Below are positions 39,506-47,702 of a stretch of DNA of 64,000 nt, one piece after another (the stretch's first letter is position 1; each line of letters starts with the position of its first letter). The translations under genes were made by a program, and so were the position numbers. The stretch is from positions 20,963-84,962 of the forward strand of contig NZ_CAKXZS010000009.1 in assembly GCF_935822925.1 (NCBI RefSeq). Reading direction: 5' to 3'. The notes beneath the pieces were generated by a model that worked only from the letters and a program-made list of their open reading frames with translations, was not told the origin of the DNA and ran no database searches. This stretch comes from Mesorhizobium ventifaucium (lineage in GTDB: Bacteria; Pseudomonadota; Alphaproteobacteria; Rhizobiales; Rhizobiaceae).

Positions 39506-39658
39506 GCCCCCCATCTGTCCTGCCGGACATCTCCCCCTCTAGTGGGATTGGCAGCTTCGCCCGCAAGCGCTCTTCTCTTTGGAGATTGGCGAAGGCCGAA
39601 GTGACATTCAATCTCCCCACTTGAGGGGGGAGATGGCCGGCAGGCCAGAGGGGGGCGC
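39506..39658. repeat. Imperfect inverted repeat, 'CTGCCGGACATCTCCCCC' family
   Basis: Left arm 39506-39550 and right arm 39608-39657 are imperfect inverted copies: each reads CGCCCCCC(A)TCTG, then CTGCCGG, then CATCTCCCCC and AGTGGG. The left end GATCCTTCG...CTGCCG..CATCTCCCCC recurs at 63915-63958. This is a family of dispersed intergenic palindromes. Confidence 0.7.
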
Positions 39659-39687
39659 TGTCCCGCCGGCCTATCCTCTATCCCGCC

Positions 39688-39996
39688 TCAGCCAGCCTTG
39701 GCCTCAGCCAACCCAAACCCACCAACAGGATGCGTTTCCACCTGGAACTCAAACCCGGCGATGATCGGCCGCGCCTTGGCAATCGCCGCCTGGACTTCCG
39801 GCAATTGCAGCGAAGCCTTGTGGCTTGCCTGGTCGGTCCACACCTCGGTCACCCAGATCGCGTCGGCATCGGCCGGATCGGTGGCGATGATATAGCTCAG
39901 GCAGCCTGGCAAGGCGCCGGTGCTGGCCAGCAGGACGTCCATCATTGCGTCGCGCTGGCCGCGCGTCGCCCGCATCTTGCCGATCAGACCATACAT
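39688..39996 (-). CDS. Putative quinol monooxygenase (ABM domain)
   Basis: 102 residues. Small ferredoxin-like antibiotic-biosynthesis-monooxygenase fold: YGLIGKMRATRGQRDAMMDVLLAS, GCLSYIIATDPADADAIWVTEVWTDQASHKASL, which is the standard pattern (W/E..W.d..a...h). ATG 39996 preceded by GGAGAAACC. 46 bases from the downstream end of the SDR gene on the same strand, so the two may be co-transcribed. Confidence 0.82.
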   Translation of the reverse strand: MYGLIGKMRATRGQRDAMMDVLLASTGALPGCLSYIIATDPADADAIWVTEVWTDQASHKASLQLPEVQAAIAKARPIIAGFEFQVETHPVGGFGLAEAKAG

Positions 39997-40042
39997 TGCC
40001 GGTTTCTCCGTTGCTTGTTGCGACAAGTATGCAGATCGCCGC

Positions 40043-40855
40043 TCACGGCATCAACTGGCCACCGTTCACCTCGATCACCTGGCCGGTGATGTAACCGCTC
40101 AACAGGGCGGACGAGAGGAACAGATAGGCGCCGACGCAGTCCTCGGGCGTGCCGGCGCGGCCCTGCGGAATGGTGCCAATCATGGCCTTCATATGCTCCT
40201 CGGTCGAATAGCGCTCATGGAAAGGTGTCGCGATGGTGCCCGGCGCCACCGCGTTGACGCGGATGTTGAAGCCGATCAGTTCCTTGGCCATGCCGCGGGT
40301 CACATTGGAGACGAAGGCCTTGGCCGAGCCATAGAGGCCGGCGCCGCCGCCTGCGCCATTGCGTGCCGCAATCGACGAGGTGTTGACGATGAAGCCGCCC
40401 TGGCGCTTCAGCCATGGCATCGCCTTGCGTGATGCGGTCAGCACCGAGCGGGCGTTGAGGTCCATCACCGCGTCGTAATGCGCCTCGGTCAGTTCGGCAT
40501 AAGGCACGCGGCCGAGCATGCCGCCGGCATTGTTGACCAGGCCATCGAGCCGGCCGAAGTGTTGCGCGCTGTCCTCGACGACGCGCTCGACATCGGCAGC
40601 GATCGAGAAATCGCCCTGGACCGGGAATACCTCGCCACCGCCGTTGCGGATGGTCCCGGCCAGGTTTTCGGCAGCCGCCCGACTTGAATTATAATGCAGC
40701 GCGACGCGGCATTTCTGCGCGGCGTAGGCCAGTGCAAGTGCGGCCCCGATGCCGGTCGAAGCGCCGGTGATCAGCACCGCCTTGCCGGCGAGGTCGGGGA
40801 TGACCAATGTGGGGGTGACCATGGAGGTGACAGGGGCGGTTGTGGTGGCTGGCAC
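40043..40855 (-). CDS. Short-chain dehydrogenase/reductase
   Basis: 270 residues, classical SDR: cofactor motif LITGASTGIGAALA, NNAGG, catalytic serine in NTSSIAARNG, YGSAK (Tyr and Lys), and VNAVAPGTIATPF. C-terminal SGYITGQVIEVNGG. Oxidises or reduces an unknown hydroxyl/keto substrate. GTG 40855 is chosen because CGGAGGAAT lies 5-7 bases upstream; ATG 40822 is the alternative. Confidence 0.88.
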   Translation of the reverse strand: MPATTTAPVTSMVTPTLVIPDLAGKAVLITGASTGIGAALALAYAAQKCRVALHYNSSRAAAENLAGTIRNGGGEVFPVQGDFSIAADVERVVEDSAQHFGRLDGLVNNAGGMLGRVPYAELTEAHYDAVMDLNARSVLTASRKAMPWLKRQGGFIVNTSSIAARNGAGGGAGLYGSAKAFVSNVTRGMAKELIGFNIRVNAVAPGTIATPFHERYSTEEHMKAMIGTIPQGRAGTPEDCVGAYLFLSSALLSGYITGQVIEVNGGQLMP

Positions 40856-41158
40856 GTCTATTCCTCCGGGACTCTCCTACTCTTCGTAGGGCCTCGCCGT
40901 CCTCATGTTCAAGTCCGCAGAGGTTTACGGCCGCAAAATAGGCCTAGCCCTGGCGCTGCAATTCGGCAAGCTTGATGACGCTGCCAGGCTCGGCGGCATG
41001 GAGCCATCGAGCAGATCGGTGAGCGCAATGTCCATGCCCTGCATGGTATTGGCGCAAGCATGCGGGGCCAGCCCGTCGCGAACCAGACCGGAAAAACGGC
41101 TGGAAATGGCAGCCGGCGCGCTCTACGACTTGAGATTTCGGGTCAGAAAGGATGCCAT
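40856..41158. other. Intergenic region between SDR and vapB-like gene
   Basis: 303 bases. Open frames exist on both strands, but none has a ribosome site plus recognisable product. The minus strand reads [15 protein letters not shown] near 41030, which may be a gene fragment. CAGAAAGGATG at 41145 serves the next gene. Confidence 0.35.
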
Positions 41159-41395
41159 ATGGACAAGGCGAAGGTGTTCTGGTCAGGCCGCTCGCAGGCG
41201 GTGCGTCTGCCCAAGGAATTTCGTTTCGAAACCAAGGAGGTTTCGATCCGCCGCCAAGGCCGAGCGGTGATCCTCGAGCCGCTCGACCAGGATTGGGGCT
41301 GGCTCGACCAGGTGACTGGGCCGCTTGACGCCGACTTTGTCGAGGCAGTTCTGGAACGGCCGATAGCGATTAGTTCATCGGCGCAGAAGTTTTGA
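41159..41395 (+). CDS. vapB: VapB-type antitoxin (SpoVT/AbrB-like), without visible toxin
   Basis: 78 residues: [38 protein letters not shown] is the standard swapped-hairpin DNA-binding domain of VapB/MazE-like antitoxins, followed by [20 protein letters not shown] lies before ATG 41159. The vapC PIN-domain toxin normally overlaps or follows within a few bases, but after the stop I find only non-coding repeat sequence, so this antitoxin is an orphan. Confidence 0.78.
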   Translation: MDKAKVFWSGRSQAVRLPKEFRFETKEVSIRRQGRAVILEPLDQDWGWLDQVTGPLDADFVEAVLERPIAISSSAQKF

Positions 41396-41460
41396 CGGGT
41401 TGGATGTGCTTGCATAGGCAGGCGCATGCCTTGGCGATCGGCGGAAAACAGCCATCGCTT

Positions 41461-41642
41461 CGTCATCCTGGGGCGGAGCAAGGAGCGAAGCGACGCGGCG
41501 CAGACCCCAGGATCCATGCCGTGACTTCAGAGCGCTGCTGCGCTGCTGAATTCTGCTCCGCTGCACTCTCCGACTGAGGTTACGGCATGGATCCCAGGGT
41601 CTCCGCGACGTAGCTTCGCTCCTGCTTCGCCCAGGGATGACG
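41461..41642. repeat. 182-bp imperfect palindrome, MITE-like
   Basis: The ends are inverted copies about 62 bases long: 41461-41522 begins CGTCATCCTGGGGCGGAGCA and the reverse complement of 41581-41642 begins CGTCATCCCTGGGCGAAGCA. Both run through GGAGCGAAGC, CAGACCC and GGATCCATGCCGT. The centre (41523-41580) is partly symmetric too. No coding capacity. Probably a dispersed non-autonomous element. Confidence 0.75.
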
Positions 41643-41769
41643 AAGTTGGGGAGGCTTCGGCCAATCTCCAGCGTTTGCGATAGTCCGCTGAAACGAACGA
41701 TGGATGTTGCCTGTCGGCAAGCCTCCAACCCGTCAAAATCCTCTGTGCAGCGTTACTGCGTGAACCATC

Positions 41770-42699
41770 TCACGCGAACGGCACGGCGGTCGTGCCCTTG
41801 GGCAGTTTTGCCTCGTCATCGGGCTCGACATGGATGGTGACGCGCACCGAGGGGATTTCTGCCTTCAGCGCATCCTCGATGCGGTCGCAGATGACGTGGC
41901 TGGCGCCCACCGACATGTCGGCGTCGACGACCAGGTGGAACTCGATGAAGGTGGCGCGGCCGGCAATCCGCGTCTTCAGATCGTGAACTTCCAGCGCGCC
42001 TTTGCAATTGGCCGAGATGATGTCGCGGATGCGCATGTGCTCCTGCGTGTCGACGGCGCGGTCCATCAGACCGTTCATCGACGAGCCGATGACGTGCCAG
42101 CCCTGCCACAGGATGTTCAGCGCAACGATGACGGCGAGAGCGGGATCGAGGACTTGCCAGCCGGTCAGCACGGCGCCGACCAGACCAATGAACACGCCGA
42201 CCGAGGTCGCCACGTCGGTCATGATGTGCTTGCCGTCGGCGACCAGTGCCGGTGACTTCTCGGCACGGCCGGCACGGATCAGCGTCAAGGCCCAGAAGGC
42301 GTTGATCACCGTCGCGACGCCGTTGATGGCGAGGCCGGTCCAGGGCTGTTCGAGCGGGACGGGATGCCGCAAGGACCACCATACTTCGTTGAGGATCAGA
42401 AGGGCTGCCAGCACGATCAGCACGCCTTCCAGGACAGCCGAGAAATACTCGGCCTTGTGATGGCCGAACGGATGATCCTGGTCGGCCGGCTTGTGGCTGA
42501 CCTGGATCGCCCAATAGGCGGCGGCAGAGGCAATGACGTTGACGATCGATTCCAGCGCGTCCGAATAGAGCGCCACGGAACCGGTGACGTACCAGGCCGC
42601 CAGCTTCAGGCCGAGCACGACGAAGGCGAGGACTATCGACCAGAAGGCGAGGCTTGCGACCTTGCGTTTCGCGGCGTTTTTCGAATCAATAGCGGTCAT
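41770..42699 (-). CDS. Cation diffusion facilitator (CDF) metal transporter
   Basis: 309 residues. N-terminal six-helix domain with GSVALYSDALESIVNVIAS (metal-binding D in helix II), HKPADQDHPFGHHKAEYFSA and ALVADGKHIMTDVATSVGV (HxxxD of helix V), then a cytoplasmic C-terminal ferredoxin-like domain with HDLKTRIAGRATFIEFHLVVD. Exports Zn, Fe, Mn or similar in exchange for protons. Start ATG 42699 follows the trpE(G) stop closely on the other side of a 28-base gap; the two genes are on the same strand. Confidence 0.88.
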   Translation of the reverse strand: MTAIDSKNAAKRKVASLAFWSIVLAFVVLGLKLAAWYVTGSVALYSDALESIVNVIASAAAYWAIQVSHKPADQDHPFGHHKAEYFSAVLEGVLIVLAALLILNEVWWSLRHPVPLEQPWTGLAINGVATVINAFWALTLIRAGRAEKSPALVADGKHIMTDVATSVGVFIGLVGAVLTGWQVLDPALAVIVALNILWQGWHVIGSSMNGLMDRAVDTQEHMRIRDIISANCKGALEVHDLKTRIAGRATFIEFHLVVDADMSVGASHVICDRIEDALKAEIPSVRVTIHVEPDDEAKLPKGTTAVPFA

Positions 42700-42727
42700 T
42701 GATTGCTTCCGGCCGCCGAAACCGGAG

Positions 42728-44917
42728 CTAAGCCGCCTTTTCCTTGGCCTTGCGCGGCAGATGCGCAACGATGTTCTCGATCATTCGCATGCCGGCATTG
42801 TGGCCGAGCGTCATGATCGATTCCGGGTGGAACTGCACCGCGGCGATCGGCTCCTTGCTGTGCTCGAAGGCCATGATGACGCCTTCTTCAGTCTCGGCCG
42901 TGACGACGAAGCCATCGGGCAGCCGCACCGGATCAGCGAAAATCGAGTGATAGCGGCCGACCGTCACCTCCTTGGGCAGGCCGGAAAAGATGATGCCCGG
43001 CTTCGACACGCGGATGCGCGACGGTTTGCCATGCATCGGCACGTGCAGCTGCCGCAGCTCTCCGCCATAGGCTTCGGCCAGCGCCTGCAGGCCGAGGCAG
43101 ACGCCGAAGATCGGCAGGTCGCGCGCGCGGGCCCGCTTGATGGTGGCGGCGCAGTCGAAGTCCTTCGGCGTGCCGGGACCGGGCGACAGCACGACGAGAT
43201 TGGGTTTCAGCCGGTCGAAGACCTCGTCCGGCACAGGCGTGCGCACGGTCGAGACATTGGCGCCGGTCTGGCGAAAATAATTGGCCAGCGTGTGGACGAA
43301 GGAGTCCTCGTGGTCGACCAGCAGGATGTTGACGCCGTCGCCGACGCGCGCGGTGGCGCGTTCGGTGTCGGCGGCATTGCCGGTCTTGGCGTCGCGGATG
43401 GCGGAGATCATGGCGGATGCCTTCAGTTCGGTTTCGGCTTCTTCTTCCTCGGGAATGCTGTCGAAGAGCAGCGTGGCGCCGGCGCGCACCTCGGCGATGC
43501 CGTCCTTGATGCGGATGGTGCGAAGCGTCATGCCGGTGTTCATGTCACCGTTGAAATTGACCATGCCGATCGCCCCGCCATACCAGGCGCGCGGGCTCTT
43601 TTCGTTCTGCTCGATGAAGCGCATCGCCCATAATTTCGGCGCGCCGGTGACGGTGACCGCCCAGGCATGCGACAAGAACGCGTCGAAGGCGTCCATGCCT
43701 TCGCGCAGCCGCCCTTCGATGTGGTCGACGGTGTGGATCAGCCGCGAATACATCTCGATCTGGCGGCGGCCGATGACGCGCACCGAGCCCGGGTCGCAGA
43801 CCCTCGACTTGTCGTTGCGGTCGACGTCCGAGCACATGGTCAGCTCGGACTCGTCCTTCTTCGAATTGAGCAGCTTCAAGATCTGCTCGCTATCGGAAAT
43901 GGCGTCGCCGCCGCGCTTGATCGTGCCGGAGATCGGGCAGGTCTCGACACGGCGGCCGTTGACGCGCACGAACATTTCGGGCGAGGCGCCGATCAGATAT
44001 TCGCCCTCGCCGAGATTGATGAAGAAGGAATAGGGCGAAGGGTTGATGGTCTTCAGCTTGCGGGAGATGTCGGAGGGCGGCGTCTCGCAGCGCTCGTAGA
44101 ACATCTGGCCGGGCACCACCTCGAACAGATCGCCGCGCTTGAAACTCTCCATCGCCTTGCGCACCAGATTGGCATATTCGCCGGGCTCATGGTCGCCGCG
44201 CGGCGGGATGCGGTCGGCGGTCTTGAACGGCTCGACGATTTCGTCGCGCGGCAATCCTTCCGTCGAAAACCCGTCGCCGGAATAATCATAGCGGTCGGTC
44301 CAGGCCTTGGTCGAATAGTGGTCGACGACCAGGATCTCGTCGGGCAGGAACAGCACAAGGTCGCGCTGGCTTTGCTGGCGCTCCAGCTTGTAGTCGACCG
44401 GATCGAACTGGAAGGCGAGATCGTAGCCGAAGGCGCCGTAGAGGCCAAGATTGGCGTCTTCCTCTGTCTTGAACAGAGCGGTGATGGCCCGCAGCACGGT
44501 GAAGACGGAGGGAACGCGGCTGCGTTCTTCTTCGGTGAAGACACGGCCGGGCTTGGCCACATCGAGGCGGATCAGTCTCTTCGACGTCTCGGCGATCGTC
44601 ACGTCGTCAAACCCGCCAAGCGCCTTGCCGATCACCGGCAGAAGCGCCTCGCCGCGGCTGTTCAGCGCCTCGATGCGCATTGCGCGGCCGCGCGCCGAGA
44701 TCACCAGCGGCGGGTCGATGATGGCGGTGTCCCAGCGCGTGTAGCGGCCGGGATACTCGTAATTCGAAGAAAACACAGCGCCGCGGCGCGCATTCAGCCC
44801 GTCGACATAAGCATCGATCGCGCCTTCGTAAGCCCGGTCGTGGCGCTCGCGGGTAATCGTCACGCCACCCGCGGTGACGAAGCGCTCCGCCCCGTTCTCC
44901 AGAATTTTCGTCGTCAT
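42728..44917 (-). CDS. trpE: Fused anthranilate synthase TrpE(G)
   Basis: 729 residues, the length reported for rhizobial TrpE(G). TrpE part: chorismate-binding blocks [73 protein letters not shown], and Y/GGAIGMV. TrpG part begins near residue 525 ([16 protein letters not shown]): LSPGPGTP, nucleophilic cysteine in [16 protein letters not shown], and HPES. Converts chorismate and glutamine to anthranilate. ATG 44917 has GGAG 6 bases upstream; ATG 44929 also in frame. Controlled by the trpL attenuator upstream. Confidence 0.96.
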   Translation of the reverse strand: MTTKILENGAERFVTAGGVTITRERHDRAYEGAIDAYVDGLNARRGAVFSSNYEYPGRYTRWDTAIIDPPLVISARGRAMRIEALNSRGEALLPVIGKALGGFDDVTIAETSKRLIRLDVAKPGRVFTEEERSRVPSVFTVLRAITALFKTEEDANLGLYGAFGYDLAFQFDPVDYKLERQQSQRDLVLFLPDEILVVDHYSTKAWTDRYDYSGDGFSTEGLPRDEIVEPFKTADRIPPRGDHEPGEYANLVRKAMESFKRGDLFEVVPGQMFYERCETPPSDISRKLKTINPSPYSFFINLGEGEYLIGASPEMFVRVNGRRVETCPISGTIKRGGDAISDSEQILKLLNSKKDESELTMCSDVDRNDKSRVCDPGSVRVIGRRQIEMYSRLIHTVDHIEGRLREGMDAFDAFLSHAWAVTVTGAPKLWAMRFIEQNEKSPRAWYGGAIGMVNFNGDMNTGMTLRTIRIKDGIAEVRAGATLLFDSIPEEEEAETELKASAMISAIRDAKTGNAADTERATARVGDGVNILLVDHEDSFVHTLANYFRQTGANVSTVRTPVPDEVFDRLKPNLVVLSPGPGTPKDFDCAATIKRARARDLPIFGVCLGLQALAEAYGGELRQLHVPMHGKPSRIRVSKPGIIFSGLPKEVTVGRYHSIFADPVRLPDGFVVTAETEEGVIMAFEHSKEPIAAVQFHPESIMTLGHNAGMRMIENIVAHLPRKAKEKAA

Positions 44918-44982
44918 TGCCGTCTCCATCAGCGTCTTGGCTATTTCAGCGTCTTGGGGCAACGGACCCGGGGCATGGCTTG

Positions 44983-45022
44983 AAAAAACAAATGGCCGCC
45001 CGGACATTCCGTTGCGGCCACC
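44983..45022 (-). terminator. trp attenuator terminator
   Basis: On the minus strand TGGCCGC (45014-45020) pairs with GCGGCCA (44993-44999), with an inner CGGA/TCCG stem, followed by TTTGTTTTTT (44983-44992). An alternative antiterminator is possible: the upstream GCGGCC in the 45050-45060 region can pair with the same GGCCGC. This is classical attenuation between trpL and trpE(G). Confidence 0.88.
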
Positions 45023-45059
45023 TTCTATTTTCACGCGCACGCGTTCGAACAGGCCGCTG

Positions 45060-45104
45060 TCAGCGAGCCCACCACCAAACGGTCTTGATCGAGCGCATGT
45101 TCAT
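45060..45104 (-). CDS. trpL: trp leader peptide TrpL
   Basis: 14-codon ORF on the minus strand reading [14 protein letters not shown] followed by TGA. The three tandem Trp codons and position before an attenuator identify it. It resembles the Sinorhizobium meliloti leader ([14 protein letters not shown]), same length and same WWWAR ending. Ribosome stalling at the Trp codons under starvation would favour the antiterminator. In S. meliloti the leader RNA (rnTrpL) and peptide also act in trans; that role is unknown here. Confidence 0.93.
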   Translation of the reverse strand: MNMRSIKTVWWWAR

Positions 45105-45112
45105 GGCGATTC

Positions 45113-45140
45113 CAATAGCGGCGATTGAACGGCCGCGCAA
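45113..45140 (-). promoter_or_regulatory. Likely trp promoter, leaderless start
   Basis: Minus strand: TTGCGC (45135-45140) and CTATTG (45113-45118) separated by 16 bases. The start point would fall at or within a base or two of the trpL ATG (45104), so trpL would be leaderless, as known in S. meliloti. No ribosome site is seen before trpL, consistent with this. Confidence 0.5.
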
Positions 45141-45197
45141 CTGGATTCAATGGAGGGCGTGGAGAAGGGGGGAGGGCATGGAGAAGGGCAGGAGCCC

Positions 45198-46322
45198 TCA
45201 ATCCTCCAGCGTTCCCGACCTTGCATCGGCGCTCTTCCTGTCGCCGACCAGCTTCAGCAGATCTTCGCCGGCGCGGATGATGCGCCGGGAGCGCCGTGTC
45301 AGGATGATGCCTGCCTGCGGCGCTAACACCTGGGTGCGGCCGTCGGCCTCACCCGGCGCATGGACGATGGTGGCGAGCAGCGCGCCTTTTGCCACACGGT
45401 CGCCGGGCTTCACGTCGTAGAGGACCGCGCCCGCCCGCGGCGCCGGCATCATGTCGATGTTTTCGAGCGGTGCGACGATACCGGTGAAAGAATTGGGACC
45501 GGTGAAAGAATTGGGACCGGTGAAAGAATTGGGACCGGTGAAGCTGCCGGACGTGGACAAGGCCTGATCCAGGATCACGCCGCGCGCCACCAGCAGCCGA
45601 TAGAGCCCTTCGGCATCGGCGCCGGCCAGAACGCCGTCGACATCGAGGATGCCGCGATACTCGACCGTGGTGGCGACGCGCCGGTCGAACCGGGCCACAA
45701 CGGCAGGGACGTTCAGATACGGCGTGATCGAGGCGCCTTCGAAGGTGCCGTCGGTATCTTCATCCCACAGGATCACCGCATCAACGCCCATGGCCGCCGC
45801 ACAATCCGCCATGGCGGGCCACAGGCTGGCATGGACATAGAGGTAGGCGAGGCCCTCGTCGTCGCAGTGCAGGTCGAGGACGATGTCGTGGCCGAGCGAC
45901 AGCTGCAGCAGCCGGGTCTTCAGCCGCTGGTCGGCAGTGCCAAGCGTGGTGTCGGGCAACAATTTGACGTCAGGCGCGGCCAGCAGCGGAAAGCCGCGGT
46001 TGAAGTTGGTGCGCGTGCCCAGGTGAAAACGGCCCTGGTGCTCGCCGAAATGATACTGGGCGCGGCCGATCGGATTGGCTTGTGGTACGACGGTGATATC
46101 GCCCTTGATGCGGCCTTCCGCTTCGGCCTTTTCAAGCATCGGCATCAGCGCGTCGATGGCGACGACGCCCGGCAGTTCGCCGGCATGGAGTGCGGCCTGC
46201 AGATAGGCCGAAGATGCGGACTTGTCGCTGCCGTCAAAGCGGAGCCCTTCGAAGCGGAAGACTGGGAATTCGTAGGAGACGCCCTCGCTGTCGCCGGCGA
46301 TACGCTCGATCGATTTCTGCAT
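45198..46322 (-). CDS. Succinylglutamate desuccinylase/aspartoacylase family protein
   Basis: 374 residues, zinc-dependent deacylase/carboxypeptidase fold. HAGELPGVVAIDALMP (Zn ligands H and E), NPIGRAQYHFGEHQGRFHLGTRTNFNR region and LDLHCDDEGLAYLYVH (third ligand H). The C-terminal domain is biotinyl-like (PRAGAVLYDVKPGDRVAKGALLATIV). Between them lies a low-complexity repeat SFTGPN from an 18-bp tandem repeat. Start ATG 46322 has GGAGGAAT upstream. Substrate probably an N-acyl amino acid; not determined. Confidence 0.8.
   Translation of the reverse strand: MQKSIERIAGDSEGVSYEFPVFRFEGLRFDGSDKSASSAYLQAALHAGELPGVVAIDALMPMLEKAEAEGRIKGDITVVPQANPIGRAQYHFGEHQGRFHLGTRTNFNRGFPLLAAPDVKLLPDTTLGTADQRLKTRLLQLSLGHDIVLDLHCDDEGLAYLYVHASLWPAMADCAAAMGVDAVILWDEDTDGTFEGASITPYLNVPAVVARFDRRVATTVEYRGILDVDGVLAGADAEGLYRLLVARGVILDQALSTSGSFTGPNSFTGPNSFTGPNSFTGIVAPLENIDMMPAPRAGAVLYDVKPGDRVAKGALLATIVHAPGEADGRTQVLAPQAGIILTRRSRRIIRAGEDLLKLVGDRKSADARSGTLED
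45481..45543. repeat. 18-bp tandem repeat, 3.5 copies, in frame
   Basis: Unit CCGGTGAAAGAATTGGGA at 45481-45498, 45499-45516, 45517-45534, then a half copy CCGGTGAAG. In the minus-strand gene it encodes repeats of SFTGPN. The copies are identical, which suggests recent slippage. Confidence 0.92.
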
Positions 46323-46399
46323 GATATTCCTCCAGGAAAACACATGCCCTTTCGCCGATACGCTGTCGATTGGTCCAGTCTGCTGCGCTATGGGCGCAA

Positions 46400-47569
46400 C
46401 TATTGCGCGGCGTGCGTCACCAGCAGCTGGCGGTCCAACGTCTGCGACATCACTGCCACGGCGACCGCCAGCAGGGCGAGCGCCGCGCCGACCAGCGGCA
46501 GATTGGCATAGGACACGCCCAGCGAAAGTGCCACGCCGCCCACCCATGCACCGGCGGCATTGCCGATGTTGAAGGCGCCCTGGTTCAGCGTGGCGGCGAG
46601 GTTAGGCGCCTCGGAGGCCGCTTCGACGACACGGATCTGCAAAGGCGGCACGATGACGAAGACGAGCAAACCCCACAGGAAAACGATGAAGACGGCCACG
46701 GCTGCGACGGCGCCGAATTCGGCAAAGCCGACGAGCAGCAGCGCCAGCATCAAAAGCGTGCCGATCACCGTCGGCATCAATTTCCAGTCGGCCAGCCTGC
46801 CGCCGATGATGTTGCCGATGGTCATGCCGCCGCCGAACAGCAGCAGCACCCAGGTCACGGTTGCGGTCGACAGGCCGGAGACGTCGGTGAGATAGGGCTT
46901 TATGTAGGTGAAGACGGCAAACAGGCTGGCCGACGCCAGCGCCGAGATCAGCATAGCCAGCCAGACCTGCAGCTTGCCGAGCACGCGCACTTCGCCGAGC
47001 AGGCCGCCGCCGCTCGGCTGGGCAATACCGGCAGGCACCAGCCAGGCGATGGCTGCGACCGAGACGAGGCCGATCCCGACTACGGCCACGAAGGTGGCGC
47101 GCCAGCCATAGGCTTCGCCGAGCGCCGTGCCGCCGGGAACGCCGAGGATGTTCGACAGCGTCAGACCGGCGAACATCAGTGCGATGGCGCTGGCCCGTTT
47201 GTTACGCGGCACCAGGCTGGCGGCGACGACCGAGCCGATGCCGAAGAAGGCGCCATGGCCGAAAGCGGTGAAGACGCGCGCCGCCATCAGCATCCAATAG
47301 TTGGGTGCGATCGCGCACAACAGATTGCCGACGACGAACAGCATCGCCAGGCCGACCAGCACCGGCTTGCGCGGCATGTGTGCCGTTGCCACCGCGATCA
47401 CCGGCGCGCCGAAGACGACGCCGAGCGCATATCCGGTAACCAGCAGGCCGGCCGACGGGATCGAAACGCCGAGATCGGCGGCGACCTCGGGCAGCAGTCC
47501 CATGATGACGAATTCGGTGGTGCCGATACAGAAGGACGCAATGGCGAGCGCTAGGATCGGCAGCGGCAT
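46400..47569 (-). CDS. MFS transporter, DHA1 drug-efflux/arabinose-efflux type
   Basis: 389 residues, 12 predicted membrane helices. N-terminal ALAIASFCIGTTEFVIMGLLPEVA and GYALGVVFGAPVIAVATAHMPRKPVLVG (motif A variant) are typical of the AraJ/YdhP-like family. Probably an efflux pump; substrate unknown. Separated by 77 bases from the deacylase on the same strand. Confidence 0.85.
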   Translation of the reverse strand: MPLPILALAIASFCIGTTEFVIMGLLPEVAADLGVSIPSAGLLVTGYALGVVFGAPVIAVATAHMPRKPVLVGLAMLFVVGNLLCAIAPNYWMLMAARVFTAFGHGAFFGIGSVVAASLVPRNKRASAIALMFAGLTLSNILGVPGGTALGEAYGWRATFVAVVGIGLVSVAAIAWLVPAGIAQPSGGGLLGEVRVLGKLQVWLAMLISALASASLFAVFTYIKPYLTDVSGLSTATVTWVLLLFGGGMTIGNIIGGRLADWKLMPTVIGTLLMLALLLVGFAEFGAVAAVAVFIVFLWGLLVFVIVPPLQIRVVEAASEAPNLAATLNQGAFNIGNAAGAWVGGVALSLGVSYANLPLVGAALALLAVAVAVMSQTLDRQLLVTHAAQ

Positions 47570-47702
47570 GATGCATCCACATGAATCGGTTCAAATCGAG
47601 ACTGTGCGGAGATGCACCAGGCGCACAAGCGCGATTGCTGCAATGCAGCATTGCAGAAAACGGACAGCAGATCGCGACTGCGGTGGCAGGGCGGGCCGAA
47701 GC

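Noticed and set aside
41396..41769. vapC toxin gene after vapB
   Set aside because: Short frames there encode no PIN-domain acidic residues; the sequence is a palindromic repeat.
43667..44983. 438-codon plus-strand frame opposite trpE(G)
   Set aside because: Shadow of the well-supported trpE(G); leucine/aspartate/histidine-rich composition typical of antisense frames.
46370..47554. 394-codon plus-strand frame opposite the MFS gene
   Set aside because: Antisense shadow; histidine/glutamine/aspartate-rich, no fold recognised.
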